DNA from: Pseudomonas nitroreducens TX1
GTDB taxonomy: Bacteria; Pseudomonadota; Gammaproteobacteria; Pseudomonadales; Pseudomonadaceae
NCBI RefSeq assembly: GCF_000313755.1
Contig: NZ_AMZB01000116.1
Span: 60,267-124,266, forward strand
DNA length: 64,000 nt
Direction: 5' to 3'
The position numbers and the translations under genes were made by a program. Positions 40,978 to 48,682 of the stretch are shown here, one piece after another. How positions within the stretch are numbered: position 1 is the stretch's first letter; every line of letters begins with the position of its first letter. Below the pieces are notes generated by a model. That model ran no database searches, was not told where the DNA came from, and saw only the letters and a program-made list of their open reading frames with translations.

Positions 40978-43359
40978 TCAGTGCACCAGGATCGACGCCT
41001 TCTTCTGACGCACCTTCTCCGGGTTGATCAGGAAGCGCGCCAGCGCCGGCAGCAGCCACAGTGCGCCGAACATGTTCCAGAGGAGCATGAAGGTCAGCAT
41101 CAGGCCCATGTCGGCCTGGAACTTGATCGCCGAGAAGATCCAGGTGGCGACGCCGATGGCCAGGCACAGGCCGGTGAACAGCACCGCTTTACCGGTGGAC
41201 TTCAGGGTCTCGTAGTAGGCCTCCTGAAGGGACAGGCCCTGGCGCAGGAAGGACTCCAGGCGGGTGTAGATGTAGATGCCGTAGTCCACGCCGATCCCCA
41301 CGCCCAGGGCGATCACCGGCAGGGTCGCCACTTTCACGCCGATGCCCAGGGTGGCCATCAGCGCGTTGCCCAGCACCGAGGTGAGGATCAGCGGCAGCAC
41401 GATGCACAGGGTCGCGGCGAAGGAGCGGAAGGTGATCAGGCACATCAGCGCCACGCAGATGTACACCAGGATCAGAATGGTCAGCTCCGAGTGCTTGATC
41501 ACGTCGTTGGTGGCAGCCTCGATACCGGCGTTACCGGCAGCGAGCTTGAACTTCAGGTCGTCCTTCTCGTTGGCCTTGGCGAAGTCCTGAATAACCGCGA
41601 CAGCACGGTCGAGAGTCTCGGCCTTGTGATCGTTGAGGAACACCAGCAGGGGCGCCAGCGAGCAGTTGCTGTTGAACAGGCCTTCGGCGCGGCTGATGGA
41701 GTTGTTCAGCACGTCCTGGTTGCGTGACAGCGACTCCCACTTCAGATTGCCTTCGTTCATGCCCTTGATCATCTGCTTGGAGACGGTGACCAGGGAGATC
41801 GCCGACTGCACGCCCTGGGTGTTCTCCAGGCGCCAGGCCAGATCGTCGATGGCGGACAGGGTCTTGTGGGTGGAGCAGCCTTCGGCCTCGGACGCGACCA
41901 TCACCACCAGCACGTCGGAGCTGGTCGAGTAGTTGCGGATGATGAAGTCGTTGTCCAGGTTGTAGCGCGAGTCCGGACGCAGCTCCGGCGCGCCCTGGTC
42001 GAGGTCGCCGATTTTCAGGTGATGGCCCTGCCACATGCCGCCGGCGAACATCGCCAGGGCGATGACAACGGAGATCGGCGCCACGCTCGGGCTGGCGAAG
42101 TTGGACAGCGCGCGCCAGAAGGGATGGTCGCGGACGGCGTCTTCCTTGCTGCGCTGCACCGCCTTCTTGCTGATGCCGATGTAGGAGATGGCGACCGGCA
42201 GCAGGATCAGGTTGGTGAACACGATCACTGCCACGCCGATGGAGGCGCCGATGGCCAGTTCGCGGATCACGCCGATGTCGATCACCAGCAGGGTGATGAA
42301 GCCGACGGCGTCCGCGAGGATCGCGATCATGCCCGGCAGGAACAGCTGGCGGAAGGTACGGCGGGCAGCCAGCAGCGGGGTTTCCGCGTCACTGGACTGC
42401 AGGGCGATACCGTTGATCTTCTGCACGCCGTGGGAAATACCGATGGCAAAGATCAGGAACGGCACCAGCATCGAGTACGGGTCCAGCCCGAAGCCGATCA
42501 GGTGCAGGATGCCCAGCTGCCAGATCACCGCCACCAGCGTGGTGGACAGCACGGCGATGGTCGAGCGCACGCACTTGGTGAACCACAGCAGCAGCACCAG
42601 GGTGATGACGAAGCAGATACCGAAGAAGCCGACCACCATCAGCAGGCCGTCGATCAGGTCACCGACCTTCTTGGCGAAGCCGGTGATGTGGATCTTCACG
42701 TTGGGATTCTGCAGCTGGTACTTGTCGCGGATCTTTTCTTCCAGCTCATGGGAGAACTGGCGGTAATCCAGCTTCATCAGCTTGCCCTGGTCCTTCGGGT
42801 CCGGGTAGACCTCCAGCAGCGGCACGTCGACGATGCTCGACTTGAAGTTGTTGGCCACCAGGCGGCCGATCTGGCCGGACTTGAGCACGTTGTTGCGCAG
42901 CAGGTCCAGGGCCTTGGCGGAACCGTCGTAGGTCTGCGGGATCACTTCGCCACCGGCGAAGCCTTCCTCGGTCACCTCGGTCCAGCGCACACTCGGGCTC
43001 CACAGCGACTTCATGCCGGAGCGGTCGACGCCGGGGATGTAGAAGACCTCGTCATGGATCTGCCGCAGCGTCTCCATGTACTCCTTGGTGAAGATGTCGC
43101 CATTCACCGCTTCCACCGAGATGCGCACGGTGTTGCCAAGGTTGGCCAGGTCGTTGCGGTGCTCCAGCATGTTCTGGATGAACGGATGCTGCAGCGGAAT
43201 CATCTTCTCGAAGCTGGTGGACGGACGCACCTGTGTGGCCGACCAGGCGAGAAAGAGGGTCACCAGCAGGCACGCGATGATCACGAACGGCCGGTGGGTG
43301 AAGATGATGCGTTCCAGGAAAGTCGCCTTGTCCTGTTGATGCTTGTTCAGAGCGTTCAT
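40978..43359 (-). CDS. RND/MMPL-family exporter
   Basis: This is a 793-residue inner-membrane protein with two homologous halves: TM1 (~28-48), a periplasmic loop (~50-230), then five TMs (from GLLMVVGFFGICFVITLVLLLWF); TM7 (~425), a second loop, then five TMs. The second half contains LGVGIGVDYGIYIYTRLE, the conserved Asp-bearing TM4/TM10-type segment of MMPL/hopanoid-type RND pumps (proton relay). Such pumps usually move hydrophobic or lipid-like substrates. It lies 14 bp after the YCF48-like gene, so the two are co-transcribed; no membrane-fusion protein or TolC-type gene is adjacent. Confidence 0.92.
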   Translation of the reverse strand: MNALNKHQQDKATFLERIIFTHRPFVIIACLLVTLFLAWSATQVRPSTSFEKMIPLQHPFIQNMLEHRNDLANLGNTVRISVEAVNGDIFTKEYMETLRQIHDEVFYIPGVDRSGMKSLWSPSVRWTEVTEEGFAGGEVIPQTYDGSAKALDLLRNNVLKSGQIGRLVANNFKSSIVDVPLLEVYPDPKDQGKLMKLDYRQFSHELEEKIRDKYQLQNPNVKIHITGFAKKVGDLIDGLLMVVGFFGICFVITLVLLLWFTKCVRSTIAVLSTTLVAVIWQLGILHLIGFGLDPYSMLVPFLIFAIGISHGVQKINGIALQSSDAETPLLAARRTFRQLFLPGMIAILADAVGFITLLVIDIGVIRELAIGASIGVAVIVFTNLILLPVAISYIGISKKAVQRSKEDAVRDHPFWRALSNFASPSVAPISVVIALAMFAGGMWQGHHLKIGDLDQGAPELRPDSRYNLDNDFIIRNYSTSSDVLVVMVASEAEGCSTHKTLSAIDDLAWRLENTQGVQSAISLVTVSKQMIKGMNEGNLKWESLSRNQDVLNNSISRAEGLFNSNCSLAPLLVFLNDHKAETLDRAVAVIQDFAKANEKDDLKFKLAAGNAGIEAATNDVIKHSELTILILVYICVALMCLITFRSFAATLCIVLPLILTSVLGNALMATLGIGVKVATLPVIALGVGIGVDYGIYIYTRLESFLRQGLSLQEAYYETLKSTGKAVLFTGLCLAIGVATWIFSAIKFQADMGLMLTFMLLWNMFGALWLLPALARFLINPEKVRQKKASILVH

Positions 43360-43373
43360 TGCGGCTCCCCGGC

Positions 43374-44456
43374 TTATTGTTGTTCTGTCAGCTCGGCGCC
43401 GGTCGCCGAAGCCAGGTGGATACCGCCCTGGCCGACCAGGACCAGGTTGCCATTGCCCGCCGCGCTCACGCCCGCGAGGGACAAGCGGTCCGGACGGTTG
43501 ACGACACTGAAGCTGACGCCGTCGTCCTTGCTCTCCAGTACGCTGCCGCCATGGCCGACGACGACGATGGTGCCGTCATCCAGCAGGCTGCCTTCGGAGA
43601 GGCCGAACTCCAGCTCGCCGCCGTTGGCGGTGGGCAGGCTGACCTGCTGCCAGGTGTCGCCGAAATCAGTGGAGCGGAACAGGTGCCCGCGCAGGCCGTA
43701 TGCCAGGACGGTGCCGGCCTGGGTGGTGCCGGTGGCGCCGAACAGCGAGCCTTCGTAGGGGCCCTGGAGTTTTTCCCAGGTCTGGCCCCAGTCCTTGGAG
43801 CGGAACATGCTGCCCGCCTCGCCGACCACGAGCAGGCCGGAGTCCTTCACTGCCGCGATGGCGTTGAGGTGGAACTGGTCTTCGTTGTCCAGGCGGTCGC
43901 TGACGTCTTCCCAGTGCTGGCCGCCATCGGTGGTTTCCAGCAGCGCGCCATAGGCGCCCACGGCCATGCCGTGGCTCTCGTTCTGGAACCAGATGTCCAG
44001 CAGCGGCGCTTCGCGCTTCAAGTCCTCGAACTGGCGCACCCAGGTGGTACCGCCATCGGTGGTGGCCAGGACCTGGGCGTCGTGGCCGACGGCCCAGCCC
44101 TTCTTGTCGTTGACGAAAAATACCGAGGTCAGCAGCTGGCGGGTCGGCACGCTGGCCTGGGTCCAGCTCTTGCCTGCGTCGTCGGAATAGAGGATGTGCC
44201 CGTGGTCACCCACTGCGACCAGGCGCTTGCCGGCATGGGCGATGCTCAACAGCAGGCTGCTGGACGCCTTGGCGGAAACGATCGAGTTGGAATCGCTGGC
44301 GGCATCCGTGGCGGCAACGGCATGCAGCGGAGCCAGGGACATCATCAGGAAGGAAAACGCGCCGAGCAGGGAAACCGTCTTGCGCGACATCGCGAAGGAG
44401 CTTCGCACTCCCGATACGGGTTGCTTGCTCGAAGTGCGCCACAGGGGCTCACGCAT
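43374..44456 (-). CDS. YCF48/BNR-repeat beta-propeller protein (exported)
   Basis: This 360-residue protein has about six repeats of the form G..G.ly.S.D.G.tW: GHILYSDDAGKSWTQ, AQVLATTDGGTTWVRQ, GALLETTDGGQHWEDV, GSMFRSKDWGQTWEKL, GHLFRSTDFGDTWQQV and GSVLESKDDGVSF. This gives a beta propeller like the photosystem II assembly factor YCF48/HCF136. A hydrophobic signal (LLGAFSFLMMSLAPLHAVAA) follows a 22-residue basic leader. AGAGG at 9 bases supports the start at 44456; ATG 44390 (MSRKTVSLLG) would give a more classical signal peptide. It is first in a two-gene operon with the RND exporter, probably a periplasmic scaffold for it. Confidence 0.88.
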   Translation of the reverse strand: MREPLWRTSSKQPVSGVRSSFAMSRKTVSLLGAFSFLMMSLAPLHAVAATDAASDSNSIVSAKASSSLLLSIAHAGKRLVAVGDHGHILYSDDAGKSWTQASVPTRQLLTSVFFVNDKKGWAVGHDAQVLATTDGGTTWVRQFEDLKREAPLLDIWFQNESHGMAVGAYGALLETTDGGQHWEDVSDRLDNEDQFHLNAIAAVKDSGLLVVGEAGSMFRSKDWGQTWEKLQGPYEGSLFGATGTTQAGTVLAYGLRGHLFRSTDFGDTWQQVSLPTANGGELEFGLSEGSLLDDGTIVVVGHGGSVLESKDDGVSFSVVNRPDRLSLAGVSAAGNGNLVLVGQGGIHLASATGAELTEQQ

Positions 44457-44502
44457 ATGCCTTTACCTCTTTTTCTTATGCAGGCGGTATGTAGTTTGGA
44501 GC

Positions 44503-44532
44503 TATATAGCCAGCCTTTTCCGGGGCTGACAA
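44503..44532 (-). promoter_or_regulatory. Sigma-70-type promoter of the YCF48-RND operon
   Basis: On the minus strand TTGTCA (-35, 44532-44527) and TATATA (-10, 44508-44503) are separated by 18 bp. The start codon is 47 bp beyond the -10. The -10 lies in the palindrome GCTATATAGC (44501-44510). Confidence 0.6.
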
Positions 44533-44533
44533 T

Positions 44534-44546
44534 TAACGGCACGTTA
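44534..44546. promoter_or_regulatory. Inverted repeat TAACG-n3-CGTTA beside the -35 box
   Basis: TAACG (44534-44538), GCA, CGTTA (44542-44546) is a perfect short inverted repeat. It lies 1 bp upstream of the proposed -35 of the YCF48-RND promoter, the normal position for a class II activator. Confidence 0.5.
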
Positions 44547-44750
44547 TCTTTTGTTAAGCCCGGAGCGCCTCACTCGAAAGGATGATTGCATTTTGCCACC
44601 TCCCCCGAAAGGCGCGGGGCTGAAGGGTCTGCGCGGGTTGAGCGGTAACACTTTTTGCTTCTGCCAGACGTCTTTCCTCAGGTTTCGACGATCCGGATAA
44701 AGCTCACCGAGACGCCGATGGCTTTCCTACAAAGGTTGCCGGTGGCCAAT

Positions 44751-44772
44751 AAAAAACCCCGCCGAGGCGGGG
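44751..44772 (-). terminator. Terminator between DUF1329 and the YCF48 gene
   Basis: On the minus strand CCCCGC-ctcg-GCGGGG is followed by TTTTTT (plus-strand A-run 44751-44756). It lies 21 bp after the DUF1329 stop and so separates the DUF1302-DUF1329 transcript from YCF48-RND. Confidence 0.88.
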
Positions 44773-44793
44773 CTTCCTGTTCACGCGACGACC

Positions 44794-46161
44794 TCAGCGA
44801 GTGCCGCGGCGACGCAGGGCGGACGGGCTGAAGTAGGAATCGTCAGGCACGGCCTGGCTGAAGTCGATGGTGCTCGGCTCTTCGTTATCCAGGTTCTGTA
44901 CGTGGTAGCGACGGGCCTGCAGGTCGTGGAAGGTATCCAGGGCGGTCCAGGTGGTGGGCAGCTCGTAGTAGTTCTTCAGGTAGGCCAGCGATACGCGCCA
45001 CAGCTCGCCGCGACCATCGTACTGGTCCACTTCGGCGGCGCCCCAGCTGTCCTCGTCGAGGAACAGCACGCGCTTGGAGTAGATGTGGCGCGCACCCGGC
45101 TTCAGGGTACCTTCGACGACCCACACGCGGTGCAGTTCGTAGCGGGTGTATTTCGGGTTCAGATGGCTGGGGGTCAGCAGATCCTTGTACTTAACCTCAG
45201 GGCTGGAAACCTTGTAGTTGTTGTACGGGATGTACATTTCCTTCTTGCCGATCAGCTTCCAGTCGTAGCGGTCCGGCGAGCCGTTGAACATGTCGGTGTC
45301 GTCGGCGGTGCGCAGGCCGTCGGCGGCAGCGATCGGAGTGTCGTAGGCCAGGTTCGGCGCACGGCGTACGCGGCGCTGGCCGGCATTGTAGCCCCAGGCC
45401 TGACGCGGCTCCTTCACCTGATCGAGGGTCTCGTGCACCAGCGCGGCACCGCCGGCCAGGCGAGCCGGGCTCTTGGTGAACGACAGGTAGTAGAACAGCA
45501 GGTTGTTCAGGTCGGCGAAGCTCTTGCCCTGGATATAGTACTTGAACAGCGCTTCCTGCTGCGAGGTTACCAGCGAGTAGTCACCGTTGCGCTGCACGGC
45601 CACTTCGGACGCGCGACGCACGACGTAGGTACCGCGGTAGCGGGCGATGTGGTTCCACACTGCTTCCACACCGCTCTGCGGGATCGGGAACGGAATGCCG
45701 CCGAAGGCGTCGACGAAGCCATTGCCGCCCTCTGCCAGCTTGGCGCTGGTGGCGTTCTTCAGGGTGTTGTCGTACACCCACTGAGGCGCCGAACCACTGC
45801 GGCGGCTCGGGTACACCGGCATCTGGAAGGTGTCCGGGTAGGTGGCGAACAGTGCCAGGGTGCCCGGGGTCAGGTTGGCCTTGTACTGGTCCAGGTTGGC
45901 CTTGGTGATGGTGTACAGCGGCTTGTCGGCGGCGAACGGGTCGATGTGGTGCTGGCCCGGCTTGTAGCCGGCCGGCGCCTGGGTGATGCCACCGGTCCAG
46001 GCCGGGATGGTGCCGGCGGCGTTGCCGGCCTTCTCGGCGCCCAGCGGGGTCAGGCTCGACTGCAGCTTGGCCGCGTCCTGCGGGGAAACCGCCGCCAGAG
46101 CGCTGCCGGCGGACAGGGCCAGGGCCACGGCGGCGCCGACCAGGGTACGCATGTTGCGCAT
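44794..46161 (-). CDS. DUF1329-family exported protein
   Basis: This 455-residue protein has a signal peptide (MRNMRTLVGAAVALALSAGSALA, mature AVSPQDAAKLQ). Family signatures are LGAEKAGNAAGTIPAWTGG at the N-terminus, WNHIARYRG, and YELHRVWVVEGTLKPGARHIYSKRVLFLDEDSWG towards the C-terminus. The last stretch resembles the lipoprotein-sorting (LolA/LolB-like) sheet, and family members are sometimes labelled outer-membrane lipoprotein-sorting-like. The function is unknown. It follows the DUF1302 gene by 65 bp on the same transcript. The DUF1302/DUF1329 pairing is common in Pseudomonas and Burkholderia-type genomes. Confidence 0.9.
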   Translation of the reverse strand: MRNMRTLVGAAVALALSAGSALAAVSPQDAAKLQSSLTPLGAEKAGNAAGTIPAWTGGITQAPAGYKPGQHHIDPFAADKPLYTITKANLDQYKANLTPGTLALFATYPDTFQMPVYPSRRSGSAPQWVYDNTLKNATSAKLAEGGNGFVDAFGGIPFPIPQSGVEAVWNHIARYRGTYVVRRASEVAVQRNGDYSLVTSQQEALFKYYIQGKSFADLNNLLFYYLSFTKSPARLAGGAALVHETLDQVKEPRQAWGYNAGQRRVRRAPNLAYDTPIAAADGLRTADDTDMFNGSPDRYDWKLIGKKEMYIPYNNYKVSSPEVKYKDLLTPSHLNPKYTRYELHRVWVVEGTLKPGARHIYSKRVLFLDEDSWGAAEVDQYDGRGELWRVSLAYLKNYYELPTTWTALDTFHDLQARRYHVQNLDNEEPSTIDFSQAVPDDSYFSPSALRRRGTR

Positions 46162-46226
46162 GTTGCTTCTCCGTGAGGGGCGCGCGGCAGCTCGGTGAGC
46201 GTGCCACGCGGCTTTGGATCTAATGG

Positions 46227-48194
46227 TTAGAACGAATACTTGACGTTGAAGCCGACGTTGTCGCGGTCGCGGCTGGCGTTGTTCTGCCCGGCGCCGTAGA
46301 ACTCGGTGTACTGCAGCTCCGCTTCCAGGGCGTTCAGGTAGGTAGCCTTGACGCCCAGGGTGTAGGCCTTGCGGCCTTCGATGAAATTGCCGGTCTGGTA
46401 GGAGTTGCCTTCGAAGTCGTCCTTGTAGACGGCGTAGGGCGAGATGTTCACGCCGGCGAAGACGTCGTTCCAGGTACCCGACAGCAGCAGGGTGTAGCCA
46501 TAGGCGTTCTTGTTCACCTGATCGTCGCGGTCGTAGCCGGAGATGTAGGCGCCGTTGCCGCGGCCGGAGTAGTAACGGGTGCTGCCGTCATACGCGGTGT
46601 ACTGCAGGTCGCTGCCGCGCAGGTGCTCGGAAGCCAGTTCCGCGACGCCCATCAGCGAGTCGAAGGACAGCGACGGGCCGAAGTTGTAGATGGTGCCCAG
46701 GGAGGTGTTGAAGGCCTCGACGCGCTCGTAGTTGTGGATCTGGTCGCTCATCGAGACCTGGCCGCCGCCGATATTCACCGACTTGCCACTGGCCAGCCCC
46801 GGAGCCTGGACCAGCAGGTCGCCGAGCAGGTCGTTGGTGGTGGCGATGCCGATCGGCAGGTTCGGGCGGTAGGCCAGTTCACCGAACACCGAGGCGTCGC
46901 CCACGGTGGTGTTGAAACTGAAGCCGTACATGCGGATGTTCTCGACGTACTCGCGACGGGCATTGACCTGGTTGGCGACATCCACGGAGGTCGCGCCGTT
47001 GACCAGGCTCAGCACCTGGCCGGCCAGGGCGTTGCCGCTGCCTGCGGCGCTGACGAGTTGGTCGTAGGAGGTGAAGCCACCCACACCTGCCAACTGGTCG
47101 AGGTTCACGCCGGCGTAATCGCTGTTCAGGTCGGCGTAGATGGTCGGCTCTTTCGAGTGGTAATTGACGAAGTAGAAGCCGAACTCGGTGGAGTTCAGCT
47201 CTTCGGCCACATAGTGGAAGGCCACGCCGAACTGGCCGTCGTTCTTGGCGTTGATGTCCTTGCCGACATTGGCGACCTTGAACACGCCGTTGGAGTCCAG
47301 GTACTGCGTGCCCTGGAGACCGCCCACGTGCGCCGCGGAAAGCTGCGGATAGAGGCTCTGGAACAGCGGGTTGGAGAGCGCACCCACCGTGGTGTAGGCC
47401 GTGTTGCCGCCATCGGCGAACAGATCGGTCTCGGAGAAGAAGGTGCCGACCGGGTCGATACGGGTTTCTTTCCAGTTCCACTGGTAGAAGGCGTCCATCG
47501 ACAGGTTGTCGGTCAGGCCGATGTTGAAGCTCGCGGCCTCGACCGGCATCAGCACTTCCTTCAGCTCGGAGCCCGGCAGGCGGAACTTGGCGGCGTCCAC
47601 CGGGTTGGTGGTGTTCACGCCACCGCGGTAGAAGATGCCCTCGCCCCAGTTGAAGACCTGGCGGCCCAGGCGCGCGGTCAGCGGATGGTCAGCCACGTCC
47701 CAGTTGCCGTAGACGTAGGCATCGAGGATCTCGGCGCGGTTGCCGGCGGCGTCGCGGGTCTCGCTGGTGAAGCGGTTGCTGTTGGGATAGGTCTGACTCG
47801 GCTGCGCCGGATGGTTGTTGTCGTAGTAGTCGTTGCGCTTGTCCATGATCTGGGTGTCATAGAAAGCCGAGCCACGTACGAACAGACCGTAGTTCTTGTA
47901 GGTCGCTTCCAGGTCGGAAGTGATCTTGTACACCTCGGAAACCAGGCCGGTGTCGAAGTTGCGGTTGCCGTCGTTGCCGTTGATATCGTTGTTGGTCTTG
48001 TCCTGACCCTGTACACGCCAGAGAGTGCCGTAGGAAATGGTGCTGTCCAGCGAGCCGGAAACCTCGTTGTCGAGGAAGCTGAACTCGACGGCGGTCGCCT
48101 GGGCGGACATCAGCAGCGGCAGGATGCCTGCCAGGGCAAAGCCCGCACGAGCAGGCGCATAACGCAAGACAGGCTTGCGAACTGGGATTTCCAT
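46227..48194 (-). CDS. DUF1302-family outer-membrane beta-barrel protein
   Basis: This is a 655-residue protein. A long basic-hydrophobic signal (to ~36, AQATAVEFSF) is followed by the family opening FSFLDNEVSGSLDSTISYGTLWRVQ and many amphipathic beta strands. The C-terminus, DRDNVGFNVKYSF, ends in the Phe expected by the barrel-assembly machinery. GRQVFNWGEGIFYRGGVNTTNPVDAAKFRLPGSELKE is the conserved plug-like motif of DUF1302. It is the first gene of the operon; GGAG lies 9 bases before the ATG, with a sigma-54 promoter about 165 bp upstream. It is likely an outer-membrane channel or receptor; the substrate is unknown. Confidence 0.9.
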   Translation of the reverse strand: MEIPVRKPVLRYAPARAGFALAGILPLLMSAQATAVEFSFLDNEVSGSLDSTISYGTLWRVQGQDKTNNDINGNDGNRNFDTGLVSEVYKITSDLEATYKNYGLFVRGSAFYDTQIMDKRNDYYDNNHPAQPSQTYPNSNRFTSETRDAAGNRAEILDAYVYGNWDVADHPLTARLGRQVFNWGEGIFYRGGVNTTNPVDAAKFRLPGSELKEVLMPVEAASFNIGLTDNLSMDAFYQWNWKETRIDPVGTFFSETDLFADGGNTAYTTVGALSNPLFQSLYPQLSAAHVGGLQGTQYLDSNGVFKVANVGKDINAKNDGQFGVAFHYVAEELNSTEFGFYFVNYHSKEPTIYADLNSDYAGVNLDQLAGVGGFTSYDQLVSAAGSGNALAGQVLSLVNGATSVDVANQVNARREYVENIRMYGFSFNTTVGDASVFGELAYRPNLPIGIATTNDLLGDLLVQAPGLASGKSVNIGGGQVSMSDQIHNYERVEAFNTSLGTIYNFGPSLSFDSLMGVAELASEHLRGSDLQYTAYDGSTRYYSGRGNGAYISGYDRDDQVNKNAYGYTLLLSGTWNDVFAGVNISPYAVYKDDFEGNSYQTGNFIEGRKAYTLGVKATYLNALEAELQYTEFYGAGQNNASRDRDNVGFNVKYSF

Positions 48195-48369
48195 TTGGAC
48201 TCACTCCATGGACTGATCATTCTTTGGCGGTGCCGCCACTGCGGGCGGTTCACCGTTTTCAGCCGTTACTCCACGGCCTTGTTGTCGTCGATCTGAAGGA
48301 AACTCCCCCAAGGTGCTCGACATGCCTCCCGCCCCATCGGACGGGCAAAGGCGAAGCGGGGTCCGGCGG

Positions 48370-48386
48370 TGCAACCCCAGTGCCAA
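48370..48386 (-). promoter_or_regulatory. Sigma-54 (RpoN) promoter for DUF1302-DUF1329
   Basis: Read on the minus strand: TTGGCAC (48386-48380), five bases (TGGGG), TTGCA (48374-48370). This matches the -24/-12 consensus TGGCAC-N5-TTGC(A/T), with GG and GC exactly ten bases apart. The transcript would start near 48359, giving a leader of about 165 nt before the DUF1302 start. Confidence 0.78.
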
Positions 48387-48445
48387 CAGCACTGATGTAT
48401 CCGATTCTGCTTACAAAAAATAAAGAATCTGCGCGCTACTTTTTG

Positions 48446-48466
48446 TGACTGGTCATTCACTGATCA
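48446..48466. promoter_or_regulatory. TGACTGGTCA / TGATCA palindromes
   Basis: The palindrome TGAC-tg-GTCA (48446-48455) is followed by TGATCA (48461-48466), between the sigma-54 promoter and the far-upstream repeats. It could be a further regulator or IHF-type bending region; the regulator is unknown. Confidence 0.4.
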
Positions 48467-48557
48467 AATCAAGTGACCGATTGCGCCACTCAGCACCCCA
48501 GATGGCGCAATCCGCCCCTGAAGGCTCGACGCAGACGCATCGGCGCCCTTCGCCCAC

Positions 48558-48597
48558 TATCGGAAAGCGATAAGAATGATATCGATCAATTTCGATA
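48558..48597. promoter_or_regulatory. Tandem inverted repeats, candidate enhancer sites
   Basis: TATCG-n5-CGATA (48558-48572) and TATCGA-n6-TCGATA (48580-48597) are two exact inverted repeats with the same arm sequence, centred 23-24 bp apart (about two helical turns). They lie about 170-215 bp upstream of the sigma-54 promoter, the usual place for binding sites of an RpoN activator. Confidence 0.6.
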
Positions 48598-48604
48598 GGT
48601 AACA

Positions 48605-48640
48605 AAAAGGTGTTACCAACAAGCGTTGGTAACACCTTTT
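48605..48640 (-). terminator. Terminator of pepN
   Basis: A perfect 16 bp stem (48605-48620 with 48625-48640) has the loop aagc. The arms end in AAAA/TTTT, so it can work on both strands. It lies 43 bp beyond the pepN stop. Confidence 0.88.
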
Positions 48641-48682
48641 CGAACGTGCATGGCGCCCCTGGGAAGGGGCGCGGCGGGTGTG

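Noticed and set aside
41866..43758. A 630-codon plus-strand frame opposite the RND exporter
   Set aside because: Antisense shadow rich in His, Gln, Asp and Gly; the RND protein on the other strand has full family motifs.
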